Shown here piece by piece: positions 9,054 to 16,622 of a stretch of DNA of 64,000 nucleotides; the first letter of the stretch is position 1, and the number at the start of each line of letters is the position of its first letter. The stretch is from contig NZ_JAMXDB010000004.1 in the NCBI RefSeq assembly GCF_024718545.1, positions 22,080 through 86,079 of the forward strand. The letters are read 5' to 3'. This DNA is from Weissella fangxianensis. Lineage in GTDB: Bacteria; Bacillota; Bacilli; Lactobacillales; Lactobacillaceae. Made by a program: the position numbers and the translations under genes. Below the pieces are notes generated by a model that was given only the letters and a program-made list of their open reading frames with translations, ran no database searches and was not told where the DNA came from.

Positions 9054-10088
9054 ATGACAATAAGTGTTCATGAAATTGGTAAAATGCCAAATGGTGAAAC
9101 TGCAGAACAAATTGTAATCGAGAATAAAAATGGTCACAAAATTGGTGTGACGAATTGGGGTGCCACATGGCAATTCTTTAAAACAAATAGTGGCCAAGAT
9201 TTGATGGTTGGGCTACAGACAACTGACAAATTGTGGGATCAAGCATATTCAGTTGGTGATATCATCGGTCGTGTTGGTAACCGTATCACAGGGGCAACAT
9301 TTAGCTTGAATGGAAAGACATATCATTTGAAAGATAATGAATTAGGTAATGCGTTGCACGGAGGAAAAGATAATTTCTCAAATCGGATGTGGGATTATAC
9401 TCTTGATGAAGACACTAATTCAGTGACGTTTACAACGACTATGACTGAAGAAATTGATCATTTTCCTGGTACCATGCCAACTTCAGTGACTTATACATTT
9501 TCTGATCATGATGAAGTTACATTGACTTTCTCAGCCGAATCAGATGAAGATACTTTGTACAATCCAACAAGCCACGGTTACTTCAATCCGGCAGGTATTG
9601 ACACCGATGCTCGTGATTTGACGCTACAAATTCATTCACAACGTCGTTTGGAATTAAACCCTGAAGATACGACGCCAACGGGTAACTTTCTAGATAACGC
9701 TGATACACCATTTGACTTTAATGAGCCTACTAGAATTGGAGACAATTTAGCAAAATTAGATGGTCCTTATGATGTGAAGTTTGATAATGCTTTTGAACTT
9801 GATCAATTGACTGATAGTCCAGCAGCTGTTGTCTCAGATCCTAAGTCAGACCGTAGTATTGAAGTATACACAGATCGAAATGCTGTTATCTTCTTTATCG
9901 CTGATCCAGAAGTTGCCTACCATGAAGGCGACCGTGAGTGGTTTGATGAGCATCCATACAATGCAATTGCGCTGGAAGCCCAAACTTTGTCAGATGCCAT
10001 TAATCATGAAGGCTTCGGTGATATTGTTTTGCCAGCAGGTAAGAAACAAACTTATCGCACAGTCTATAAGTTTAATAATTTAGATTAA
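9054..10088 (+). CDS. galM: Aldose 1-epimerase (galactose mutarotase)
   Basis: Cytoplasmic mutarotase of 344 residues interconverting the alpha and beta anomers of galactose and glucose. H102 (ALHGG), the catalytic acid H174 (NPTSHGYFN) and the catalytic base E308 (ALEAQTLSDA) are present, with the family motif GRVGNRI at about 72-78. It is not in a Leloir operon here; pgi is the next gene, 126 nt downstream with its own promoter. A GA-rich ribosome site precedes the ATG. Confidence 0.9.
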   Translation: MTISVHEIGKMPNGETAEQIVIENKNGHKIGVTNWGATWQFFKTNSGQDLMVGLQTTDKLWDQAYSVGDIIGRVGNRITGATFSLNGKTYHLKDNELGNALHGGKDNFSNRMWDYTLDEDTNSVTFTTTMTEEIDHFPGTMPTSVTYTFSDHDEVTLTFSAESDEDTLYNPTSHGYFNPAGIDTDARDLTLQIHSQRRLELNPEDTTPTGNFLDNADTPFDFNEPTRIGDNLAKLDGPYDVKFDNAFELDQLTDSPAAVVSDPKSDRSIEVYTDRNAVIFFIADPEVAYHEGDREWFDEHPYNAIALEAQTLSDAINHEGFGDIVLPAGKKQTYRTVYKFNNLD

Positions 10089-10113
10089 TATCATACATTG
10101 TGCACAAATGTAC

Positions 10114-10152
10114 ATGAAAACACTTTCATTTTTCACTGAGAAAAGCTATAAT
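10114..10152 (+). promoter_or_regulatory. pgi promoter with overlapping cre-like palindrome
   Basis: A TATAAT (10147-10152) lies 17 bp after a weak -35 TTTCAT (10124-10129). The 16-bp sequence at 10114-10129 (ATGAAAACACTTTCAT) resembles a cre operator and overlaps the -35, so CcpA could repress or modulate pgi. Confidence 0.5.
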
Positions 10153-10214
10153 TGGTCTATAGCGTAAGATGAAAAATAATAAAATAAACGATATAGAGGA
10201 AGAAGGATTTAATT

Positions 10215-11558
10215 ATGACTACATTATCATTTGATACTTCAAAATTAGCTTCTTTTGTGGGAGAAGAAGAGCTATCAATGATGCAACCAATGGTTAGTGT
10301 TGCAGATGAGTTGTTGCGTAAGGGAACTGGTGTTGGGTCTGAATACACAGACTGGCTACATTTACCAACGCAATATGATAAAGATGAATTTGCTCGTATC
10401 CAGGCAGCAGCTGCAAAGATTCAAAGTGATTCAAAAGTACTAGTTGTCGTGGGAATTGGTGGTTCATACTTAGGTGCTCGTGCAGCTAATGATTTCCTTA
10501 ATGACTATTTTGCTAATTATTACGGTGATGATGACCGCGACTTCCCACAAGTCTTGTTTGCTGGTAATTCGATTGCACCAGCATACTTAAATAGCTTGAT
10601 TAAGTTGATTGGTGATCGTGATTTCTCAGTTAATATTATTTCAAAGTCTGGTACAACTACTGAGCCAGCGATTGCTTTCCGTGTATTTAAGCAAATGCTA
10701 GAAGAAAAGTATGGCGTTGAAGGTGCCCGCGAGCGTATTTATGCAACAACTGATGCTGCCCGTGGCTCATTAAAGACTTTAGCTGACGAAGAAGGTTATG
10801 AAGAATTTGTTGTTCCCGATGGTGTTGGTGGTCGTTTCTCAGTATTAACTGCAGTTGGATTATTGCCAATCGCTGTTGGTGGGGGCAATATCGAACAATT
10901 AATGGCTGGTGCAGCAGCTGGTGAAAAGGCATATGCTGATGCTGACTTGTCAAAAAACCCAGCTTATCAATATGCTGCTTATCGTAATATTTTGTATCGT
11001 AAAGGATATACAACGGAATTATTGATTAACTATGATCCAACATTGGCTCAATTTGGTGAATGGTGGAAGCAATTGCAAGGTGAATCAGAAGGTAAGGATG
11101 GTAAGGGAATCTTCCCTGCATCTGGAAACTTCTCAACTGATTTACATAGTTTTGGACAGTATATTCAAGACGGTCGCCGTAATTTATTTGAGACTTTGGT
11201 TCGTGTAACAGAGCCTGTGACGGACGTTACAATTCCAACAATGGATGCGGATGATGGTTTAGGTTACTTGCAAGGTAAGCAAATGAGTTATGTTAATCGT
11301 ACAGCTTCTGAAGGAACAATGCTTGCCCACGTTGATGGTGGTGTTCCTAACATGATTGTTGAGATTGATAAGCAAAATGAATTTGCTTTGGGTCAAATGA
11401 TTTACTTCTTTGAAGTAGCTGTTGGTATTTCAGGTTACTTGAATGGTATTAATCCATTCAACCAACCAGGTGTTGAAGATTATAAGCGCAACATGTTTGG
11501 TCTGCTTGGTAAGCCTGGCTATGAAGAGTTAACAGAATCATTGCAAGCACGTTTGTAA
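10215..11558 (+). CDS. pgi: Glucose-6-phosphate isomerase
   Basis: Cytoplasmic enzyme of 447 residues interconverting glucose-6-phosphate and fructose-6-phosphate. The length fits the short Gram-positive PGI class. PGI signature stretches are clear: the sugar-phosphate loop [14 protein letters not shown], the catalytic Glu region [11 protein letters not shown], and [15 protein letters not shown] near the C-terminus. A good GA-rich ribosome site (AGGAAGAAGG) precedes the ATG. In a heterofermenter it links fructose and glucose to the phosphoketolase route. Own promoter and own terminator. Confidence 0.95.
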   Translation: MTTLSFDTSKLASFVGEEELSMMQPMVSVADELLRKGTGVGSEYTDWLHLPTQYDKDEFARIQAAAAKIQSDSKVLVVVGIGGSYLGARAANDFLNDYFANYYGDDDRDFPQVLFAGNSIAPAYLNSLIKLIGDRDFSVNIISKSGTTTEPAIAFRVFKQMLEEKYGVEGARERIYATTDAARGSLKTLADEEGYEEFVVPDGVGGRFSVLTAVGLLPIAVGGGNIEQLMAGAAAGEKAYADADLSKNPAYQYAAYRNILYRKGYTTELLINYDPTLAQFGEWWKQLQGESEGKDGKGIFPASGNFSTDLHSFGQYIQDGRRNLFETLVRVTEPVTDVTIPTMDADDGLGYLQGKQMSYVNRTASEGTMLAHVDGGVPNMIVEIDKQNEFALGQMIYFFEVAVGISGYLNGINPFNQPGVEDYKRNMFGLLGKPGYEELTESLQARL

Positions 11559-11586
11559 TTTTATTAAGAATTCATGTACAAAAAGG

Positions 11587-11613
11587 TCGAAACAACTCTG
11601 TTTCGATTTTTTT
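11587..11613 (+). terminator. Terminator after pgi
   Basis: TCGAAACA (11587-11594) pairs with TGTTTCGA (11599-11606) around a 4-nt loop, followed by seven T. Confidence 0.85.
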
Positions 11614-11684
11614 GGCTGGTATGTAATTTTTTTAACTCGAGAAAGAAATAAAAAACATTCTGCTGAAAACATGCATAACGCTGG

Positions 11685-11713
11685 TTTTTAATAAAGAAAA
11701 CTGATAATATAAT
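11685..11713 (+). promoter_or_regulatory. Probable efp promoter
   Basis: TATAAT (11708-11713) lies 17 bp after a poor -35 (TTTTTA, 11685-11690). It sits about 33 nt upstream of the efp start codon. Confidence 0.5.
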
Positions 11714-11745
11714 GCAGAAAGACATAAATTTAGGAGAATTCAATC

Positions 11746-12312
11746 ATGGCAACTATTGGTATGAATGACTTGAAAACAGGTTTAACAATTTTGTATAACC
11801 AATCAATCTGGCGCGTTTTGGAATTCCAACACGTTAAGCCAGGTAAAGGTGCAGCTTTTGTGCGTTCAAAGTTGAAGAACCTACGTACAAATGCAGTTAA
11901 TGAAGTAACTTTCCGTCCTGGTGATAAGTTTGAAACTGCAAATATTGATCAAACTGAAATGCAATACTTGTATGCAGATGGTGATCAACATGTGTTCATG
12001 GATAATGCAACATATGAGCAAATTTCTATTCCGGCAGATAAAATTGCAGATTCGCTAAAGTTCTTGCTAGAAAATATGAACGTTAAGATTACAACTTACA
12101 ATGGTGAAATCTTAGACGTTGAGTTACCTAAGACGGTTGAACTTACTGTTAAGGAAACACAACCAGGTATCAAGGGAGCAACTGCTAACGGTGGTGGTAA
12201 GCCAGCAACGATGGAAACTGGTTTGGTTATTATCGTGCCTGATTTCATTAATGAAGGTGATAAGTTAGTTGTTAACACTGATAATGGTGGATCATATACT
12301 TCACGTGCCTAG
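11746..12312 (+). CDS. efp: Elongation factor P
   Basis: Three-domain EF-P of 188 residues that binds ribosomes stalled at polyproline stretches and promotes peptide bond formation. The KOW-like N domain carries the tip residue K34 in KPGKGAAF, the position modified in bacteria that modify EF-P. The C-terminal OB domain is typical ([17 protein letters not shown]). No modification gene is adjacent, so the state of K34 is unknown. The efp-asp23-nusB order resembles the efp-yqhY-nusB layout of other Firmicutes. AGGAG lies upstream of the ATG. Confidence 0.95.
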   Translation: MATIGMNDLKTGLTILYNQSIWRVLEFQHVKPGKGAAFVRSKLKNLRTNAVNEVTFRPGDKFETANIDQTEMQYLYADGDQHVFMDNATYEQISIPADKIADSLKFLLENMNVKITTYNGEILDVELPKTVELTVKETQPGIKGATANGGGKPATMETGLVIIVPDFINEGDKLVVNTDNGGSYTSRA

Positions 12313-12332
12313 TTTTTACTAGTGAAGTTAGA

Positions 12333-12386
12333 TATAATAACTATATCAATTGAGAAAGCGCCGACCGGCAGCCGGCCGGCGCTTTC
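12333..12386 (+). promoter_or_regulatory. Asp23-family promoter -10 and GC-rich 5' hairpin
   Basis: A TATAAT at 12333-12338 predicts transcription from about 12345. Immediately after, 12354-12386 is a nearly perfect 16-bp inverted repeat (GAAAGCGCCGACCGGC against GCCGGCCGGCGCTTTC, one A-C mismatch), very GC-rich for this genome. It is followed by AAAGTATTTT, not a clean T run, so it may be a 5' mRNA stabiliser or attenuator rather than the efp terminator. Confidence 0.55.
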
Positions 12387-12413
12387 AAAGTATTTTAGGG
12401 AGGTTAGTTCCGT

Positions 12414-12848
12414 ATGGCAGAGGAGACAATCGTATTAACACACTCAAGTGATGTTTCTGGTGAAACACTAGTTAGTATGCGCGTGTTAGAGATTATCGCA
12501 GGTTTAGCGGCACAAGAAGTTGAAGGTGTTTCTCGTTTGACGGGATCACTATCTGAACGTGCACAAGAGGCGTTTGGACGACGTGTACATGGTAAAGGTG
12601 TTGCGTTACAACAAACAGCCGATGGCTTAATTGTGGATGTCTACGTGTACCTTAACTATGGTGTGAGCGTACCGAAAGTATCACACGCAATTCAACAACG
12701 AGTAACCTCGCAAGTTGCCGCAATGACAGAGTTACAAGTTAAACTTGTTAATGTACACGTTCAAGGCGTTGTTTCACAAAAAACAACGAGTTCTGTCGAT
12801 GTTAACAATTTGTTTGGTGAAGAATCAGACACGGAAGGAACCAAATAA
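12414..12848 (+). CDS. Asp23/Gls24-family protein (YqhY-like)
   Basis: A 144-residue protein of the Asp23/Gls24 family, which in other Firmicutes includes envelope-stress proteins and YqhY. Family features are the EIIAGLAAQEVEGVSRLTG start region, GKGVALQQTADGLIVDVYVYL, and the VHVQGVV motif. The C-terminal tail is acidic. Its position between efp and nusB matches YqhY, whose loss perturbs acetyl-CoA carboxylase control in Bacillus; that role here is inference. The stop overlaps the nusB ATG by one base, so the two are translationally coupled. Confidence 0.88.
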   Translation: MAEETIVLTHSSDVSGETLVSMRVLEIIAGLAAQEVEGVSRLTGSLSERAQEAFGRRVHGKGVALQQTADGLIVDVYVYLNYGVSVPKVSHAIQQRVTSQVAAMTELQVKLVNVHVQGVVSQKTTSSVDVNNLFGEESDTEGTK

Positions 12849-13267
12849 TGACCGCACTAAATCGTCATCAAACTCGTCAAGCAGCCTTTCAATCGCTTTT
12901 TGGTTTAGCTTTAAATCCAACGGCTGATGTTGACGCTACCATTACACAAGTTTTGGTAGGGGATCCAGAAATTGCTTGGGAAGATGACATACCAGCAGAT
13001 CTAAAATCTGTGGTTTTGGGAGTCATTGCTCATCAAGACGAATTGGATCTTATGATTACAGACCATTTATCAGCCGGGTGGACCTTAGAACGTTTGAACA
13101 CGACTGATTTGGTCTTGATGCGTTTGGCTTTGTATGAAGCAAAGTTTACGGACGTACCAGCAAAGATTGCTGTTAATGAAGCTTTACAATTAGCGCATGA
13201 TTTTACGGATGACAAATCACGTAAGTTTATTAATGGTATTCTAAACAAATCCTTGACTTTAAATTAG
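12848..13267 (+). CDS. nusB: Transcription antitermination factor NusB
   Basis: All-helical RNA-binding factor of 139 residues that with NusE binds boxA in the rRNA leader and promotes antitermination. The N-terminal Arg-rich helix (NRHQTRQAAFQSLFGL) and the C-terminal PAKIAVNEALQLAHDF and KFINGILNK motifs are typical. It overlaps the upstream stop by one base. The promoter of infC lies inside its last codons, so the two operons abut. Confidence 0.93.
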   Translation: MTALNRHQTRQAAFQSLFGLALNPTADVDATITQVLVGDPEIAWEDDIPADLKSVVLGVIAHQDELDLMITDHLSAGWTLERLNTTDLVLMRLALYEAKFTDVPAKIAVNEALQLAHDFTDDKSRKFINGILNKSLTLN

Positions 13268-13280
13268 TCTAGTGTATAAT
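13253..13280 (+). promoter_or_regulatory. Promoter of infC-rpmI-rplT
   Basis: TTGACT (13253-13258) and TATAAT (13275-13280) are spaced by 16 bp. The -35 lies within the 3' end of nusB. The predicted start near 13287 leaves an approximately 155-nt leader before infC. Confidence 0.8.
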
Positions 13281-13286
13281 TAATTT

Positions 13287-13430
13287 TTGTTAGGAAATAA
13301 AGTAATGGCATACCCGCTGTTCACCTAGTTAAGTTTACTTATCAGGTTAATCATTTTATCGTAAAGATGATAGATAGCGGGTTGTCGTGTGTAACGGCAA
13401 GCCGCTTTTACTTTATCACAAGTTTTTTCG
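13287..13430 (+). promoter_or_regulatory. Structured infC leader (L20-leader type)
   Basis: The leader folds around two long-range helices. ATAAAGTAA (13297-13305) pairs with TTACTTTAT (13408-13416), and nested inside ACCCGCT (13312-13318) pairs with AGCGGGT (13376-13382). The outer helix is followed by CACAAG and a T run (about 13423-13428), so the whole can act as an intrinsic terminator just before the infC ribosome site. Firmicute infC-rpmI-rplT operons are known to carry an L20-responsive leader; I infer the same role here. Confidence 0.65.
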
Positions 13431-13442
13431 GAGGTAAGGATC

Positions 13443-13976
13443 ATAGCAAACGCACGCCAACCACAACAACATAAAGATTTAATCAATGATCGCATTCGTG
13501 CTCGTGAAGTTCGTCTGATTACTGATGACGGTGACCAAGGTGTCATGTCTAAGGCAGACGCACAACGTCTAGCTGACAATGCAGATTTGGATTTGGTATT
13601 GGTGCAAGCCAACGCTAAACCACCAGTAGCTAAGATTATGAACTATGGTAAGTTCAAATTTCAAGCACAGAAAAAGCAACGTGAACAACGAAAAAATCAA
13701 AAAGTTGTCAATGTTAAAGAAATTCGTCTTAGCCCAACTATTGATGTTAATGACTTTAATACAAAGAAGAACAATGCAATTAAGTTCTTGAACAAAGGTA
13801 ATAAAGTTAAGGTTTCAATTCGTTTCCGCGGACGTGCTATTACGCACAAGGAAATTGGGCGTGAAGTAATGAATCGTATGGCAATGGATCTTGAAGAAAT
13901 CGCAAAGGTGGAATCAAGAGCTAAGATGGAAGGGCGCAGCATGTTTATGGTGCTTGCACCCAAAGAAACTAAGTAA
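13443..13976 (+). CDS. infC: Translation initiation factor IF-3, non-AUG start
   Basis: IF-3 controls start-codon and initiator-tRNA selection on the 30S subunit. The first in-frame ATG (13545) would delete about 34 N-terminal residues including the conserved motif [13 protein letters not shown], so translation must begin upstream. Above it, GGAGG (13430-13434) is followed at 8 nt by ATA (13443) or at 5 nt by ATC (13440); no ATG, GTG or TTG is in place. AUA gives 177 residues. IF-3 genes elsewhere use AUU or similar rare starts so that IF-3 represses its own translation. The C-terminal domain ([13 protein letters not shown]) is standard. Confidence 0.88.
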   Translation: MANARQPQQHKDLINDRIRAREVRLITDDGDQGVMSKADAQRLADNADLDLVLVQANAKPPVAKIMNYGKFKFQAQKKQREQRKNQKVVNVKEIRLSPTIDVNDFNTKKNNAIKFLNKGNKVKVSIRFRGRAITHKEIGREVMNRMAMDLEEIAKVESRAKMEGRSMFMVLAPKETK

Positions 13977-14001
13977 TTAAACCAGTTTGGAGGACATATT
14001 A

Positions 14002-14196
14002 ATGCCTAAGTATAAGACACACCGCGCTTCAGCAAAGCGTTTCAAGAAAACTGCTAATGGTGGCTTGAAGTCAGCTAACGCCTATACGTCACACCGTTTC
14101 CACGGTAAGACTAAGAAGCAACGTCGTCAATTGCGTGGAACTTCAATGATGAACCACACAACTTTGAAGACATATACGCAATTGTTGAGCCGTTAA
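14002..14196 (+). CDS. rpmI: Ribosomal protein bL35
   Basis: Large-subunit protein of 64 residues, highly basic, beginning [17 protein letters not shown] and including the bL35 motif HTTLKTY near the end. The ATG at 14002 is taken because TTGGAGG is 8-12 nt upstream; the in-frame ATG at 13987 would put this ribosome site inside the gene. It lies 25 nt after infC in the classic infC-rpmI-rplT order. Confidence 0.95.
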   Translation: MPKYKTHRASAKRFKKTANGGLKSANAYTSHRFHGKTKKQRRQLRGTSMMNHTTLKTYTQLLSR

Positions 14197-14261
14197 TTAT
14201 TACTTTTAATAATTAAGACTGGTTCCGAATAAAAAATTAGAAATTACTGGAGGAAATACCC

Positions 14262-14810
14262 ATGCGAGTTAAGGGTGGTAACGTTACGCGTTCACGTCGT
14301 AAGAAGATGATTAAATTGGCCAAGGGTTACCGTGGTCAACGTCATATCAACTACAAAGTTGCTAAGCAACAAGTTTGGAAGTCATGGTTCTATGCATTCC
14401 GTGATCGTAAGCAAACAAAGCGCAACTTCCGTAAGTTGTGGATTGCACGTATCAATGCTGGTGCACGTATGAACGGTTTGTCATACTCACGTTTCATGAA
14501 CGGTTTGTCATTGATGGGTTCAACTTTGAACCGTAAGATGTTAGCAGAATTAGCTGTTTCAGACTTCGAAGCATTTTCAGCTTTGGTTGAATCAGCAAAG
14601 AAGGCTTTGGCAGACAACGGTCAAGTTGCTGCAGAAAAGTCAGCTGCTACTTTGGAAAAGGGCGTTACTGTTAACGCTGCTGCATCAAAGGATGCTGTTG
14701 CAAAGCCAACTGAAAAGAATACTGTTGCTGAAATCAAAGCATACTTGTCAGAAAATGGCATTGAATTTGCTTCTTCAGCAAAGAAGGCTGACTTGTTAGC
14801 ATTGGTTTAA
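14262..14810 (+). CDS. rplT: Ribosomal protein bL20 with C-terminal HeH/SAP-like extension
   Basis: bL20 is an early 23S-binding assembly protein and the usual autorepressor of this operon. Residues 1-117 are a complete bL20 ([34 protein letters not shown]). The usual protein ends near 118, but this frame runs to 182. Residues 118-152 are an Ala/Lys/Thr-rich linker. Residues 153-182 ([16 protein letters not shown], then [12 protein letters not shown]) look like the small HeH/LEM or SAP-type helix-extended-helix motif, linked in other proteins with nucleic-acid binding. Codon use is continuous with the ribosomal core and a terminator follows directly, so this looks like a real extension, not a frameshift. 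Confidence 0.92.
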   Translation: MRVKGGNVTRSRRKKMIKLAKGYRGQRHINYKVAKQQVWKSWFYAFRDRKQTKRNFRKLWIARINAGARMNGLSYSRFMNGLSLMGSTLNRKMLAELAVSDFEAFSALVESAKKALADNGQVAAEKSAATLEKGVTVNAAASKDAVAKPTEKNTVAEIKAYLSENGIEFASSAKKADLLALV

Positions 14811-14825
14811 TGCTTAGTAAGTAAT

Positions 14826-14858
14826 AAAACGCTGTGATATTGATCATAGCGTTTTTAT
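14826..14858 (+). terminator. Terminator after rplT
   Basis: AAAACGCT (14826-14833) pairs with AGCGTTTT (14848-14855), with TGAT/ATCA pairing inside the loop, then T-rich sequence. It also overlaps the 3' end of the minus-strand gene that follows. Confidence 0.8.
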
Positions 14859-15247
14859 TTTGCAAAAATTTGAGGTAACAAGCAGGTTAGGTAGCCAATG
14901 GTGATGGCTGGTACAAAATCGAGGGCTTGTTTGTGAGTCAATGAATGATATGCTAACTGATATGCACAAGCAATGGTACAAATATACCAAAATTGTTCAA
15001 AATTAACATATAAACTCAATACTGCCAATATATCTAAATCTCCATTACCAATAAAATGCTCCTGATTAAGTGTATTAATGGTTAAACAGAGACAATAGAT
15101 TGAAAATGTTAGCCAAATAGATGAATGGTAAAACAAGGCAGCAATTAGTAAGGGAAAGAGTAACCATAAACTGTTGATAGTTTGCTCTTTAAAATCTTGG
15201 TAAGAAAGCAAACACATTGTCAGTAATAATAAAAAATCAAGAAGCAT
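14855..15247 (-). CDS. Short A24 (prepilin-peptidase-like) membrane protease
   Basis: Hydrophobic protein of 130 residues with about five membrane segments. It matches the catalytic half of type IV prepilin peptidases: first Asp D18 in SYQDFKEQTIN and second Asp D70 in FIGNGDLD, equivalent to the GxGD motif. ComC/PilD enzymes are about 220-250 residues with an N-terminal cytoplasmic domain, which is missing. It could be a minimal active A24 enzyme that processes ComG-type pseudopilins, or a decayed comC. Both aspartates are intact, which argues against decay. Convergent with rplT; AAGGAT precedes the start on the minus strand. Confidence 0.72.
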   Translation of the reverse strand: MLLDFLLLLTMCLLSYQDFKEQTINSLWLLFPLLIAALFYHSSIWLTFSIYCLCLTINTLNQEHFIGNGDLDILAVLSLYVNFEQFWYICTIACAYQLAYHSLTHKQALDFVPAITIGYLTCLLPQIFAK

Positions 15248-15579
15248 AAATTTACGATCCTTTTTGTTTGATTATTAAGAAAGACGCAATAAAGGGCTGT
15301 TTTGGTAAAAATGACACGCCCGGAATTGTTTGCAAACTAAAAGCCTATCTAGCAACGTTTTTTATAGGATAAAAAGGTTGCATAAGCACCAATATGGTGT
15401 TATATTATTAATTGTGCTTTTAGTTAGTAGGGTGTTTGCGGTTACGCGACGTGCTGAACTCGCGAACGAAAAGTACCAAATAGAGTTTCGTTTGTAGGTG
15501 TATTGTTAATAAATGACACGCCTGGAAATGTGGACTTATCATTATAAAAAATAAAAAAATTGAAAGGGGACTCTTCGAA
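15248..15579 (+). promoter_or_regulatory. rpsL promoter region and structured leader
   Basis: TTGCAT (15378-15383) and TATATT (15401-15406) are 17 bp apart, with a CACCA/TGGTG inverted repeat in the spacer (15388-15400). The leader of about 165 nt holds hairpins: GTTACGCGA against TCGCGAAC (15440-15465, one bulge) and AACGAAA against TTTCGTT (15464-15492). Two 21-bp near-copies of AAATGACACGCC then GGAA (15309-15329 and 15511-15531) flank the promoter and leader. No ORF is seen in this gap. The structures may serve autoregulation by S7 or S12; that is inference. Confidence 0.55.
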
Positions 15580-16002
15580 ATGCCTACAATTAACCAATTG
15601 GTTCGTAAGCCTCGTAAGTCACAGAGCTCAACGTCAAAGTCACCTGCTTTGAACTATACTTATAACTCACAACACAAGAAGTCAACTCGTGTTGCTTCTC
15701 CACAAAAGCGTGGGGTTGCTACTCGTGTTGGTACGATGACACCTAAGAAGCCTAATTCAGCTTTGCGTAAGTACGCCCGTGTACGTTTGTCAAATCTAAT
15801 TGAGGTTACTGCATATATTCCAGGTATCGGACACAACCTTCAAGAACACTCAGTTGTTTTGATCCGTGGTGGTCGTGTTAAGGACTTGCCCGGAGTTCGT
15901 TACCACATTGTTCGTGGTGCACTAGATACTGCTGGTGTTGATGGTCGTATGCAATCACGTTCTAAGTATGGTGCAAAGCGCCCTAAGAACAAGAAAAAAT
16001 AA
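15580..16002 (+). CDS. rpsL: Ribosomal protein uS12
   Basis: Decoding-centre protein of 140 residues. The [11 protein letters not shown] motif starts at residue 54, putting K56 at the classical streptomycin-resistance lysine, here wild type. [26 protein letters not shown] is intact, including the second resistance-associated Lys. The extra loop before PQKRG is the usual Gram-positive insertion. AAAGGGGA precedes the ATG. rpsG follows after 17 nt. Confidence 0.97.
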   Translation: MPTINQLVRKPRKSQSSTSKSPALNYTYNSQHKKSTRVASPQKRGVATRVGTMTPKKPNSALRKYARVRLSNLIEVTAYIPGIGHNLQEHSVVLIRGGRVKDLPGVRYHIVRGALDTAGVDGRMQSRSKYGAKRPKNKKK

Positions 16003-16019
16003 TCAGGGAGGACTAAATA

Positions 16020-16490
16020 ATGCCACGTAAGAGTTACACTAAGCAGGCTGAAGTTCTGCCAGATCCAATTTACAACTCAAAGCTTGTCTCACGTTTGATC
16101 AACCGTTTGATGGTTGATGGTAAGCGTGGAACTGCTTCAACTATTTTATATGATGCTTTTGATCGTGTTAAGGAAGCTACTGGTAATGAACCACTAGCAG
16201 TCTTTGAAGAAGCATTAAACAATATTATGCCCGTATTGGAAGTTAAGGCTCGCCGTATCGGTGGTTCTAACTACCAAGTTCCTGTCGAAGTTCGTCCAGA
16301 GCGTCGTGTGACATTGGGATTGCGCTGGTTGGTGCAATATTCACGTGCCCGCGGTGAGCATACTATGGAAGAGCGTTTGGCTAAGGAAATTATGGATGCT
16401 GCTAACAATACTGGTGCATCTGTTAAGAAGCGCGAAGATACACACCGTATGGCCGAAGCCAACCGTGCCTTCGCACACTACCGTTGGTAA
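16020..16490 (+). CDS. rpsG: Ribosomal protein uS7
   Basis: 16S-binding assembly protein of 156 residues, with family motifs [33 protein letters not shown] and YRW at the C-terminus. GGGAGG is upstream of the ATG. Unlike many Firmicutes, a terminator and a new promoter separate it from fusA. Confidence 0.97.
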   Translation: MPRKSYTKQAEVLPDPIYNSKLVSRLINRLMVDGKRGTASTILYDAFDRVKEATGNEPLAVFEEALNNIMPVLEVKARRIGGSNYQVPVEVRPERRVTLGLRWLVQYSRARGEHTMEERLAKEIMDAANNTGASVKKREDTHRMAEANRAFAHYRW

Positions 16491-16502
16491 TATTCCAATT
16501 TT

Positions 16503-16535
16503 GTGGCTGCAGTCAAGTGACAGTAGCCACTTTTG
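16503..16535 (+). terminator. Terminator between rpsG and fusA
   Basis: GTGGCT (16503-16508) pairs with AGCCAC (16525-16530), and GTCA/TGAC pair inside; TTTT follows. Confidence 0.7.
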
Positions 16536-16547
16536 GTGTATTTACGG

Positions 16548-16597
16548 TATAATAGTATAAGATAACCAAACGTTTAATGGGGATTAAGATTAAACGT
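16548..16597 (+). promoter_or_regulatory. fusA promoter -10 and leader inverted repeat
   Basis: TATAAT is at 16548-16553; the -35 is not clear. The 5' leader contains a perfect 9-bp inverted repeat, ACGTTTAAT (16570-16578) and ATTAAACGT (16589-16597), 10 nt apart, ending 17 nt before the ribosome site at about 16609-16614. Confidence 0.55.
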
Positions 16598-16622
16598 TAA
16601 GAAACTCAAGGAGAATTTACTC

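Noticed and set aside
10687..11013. Minus-strand ORF inside pgi (108 aa, His/Gln rich)
   Set aside because: Shadow frame of a highly expressed gene with biased codons; no promoter or ribosome site.
12354..12386. GC-rich hairpin as a plain efp terminator
   Set aside because: No T run follows (AAAGTATTTT), and it stands behind a TATAAT; I kept it as a 5' mRNA element instead, with the terminator role still possible.
13545..13976. infC from the ATG at 13545 (143 aa)
   Set aside because: It would remove the conserved IF-3 N-terminal motif, and lacks a ribosome site; the GGAGG at 13430 points to a non-AUG start upstream.
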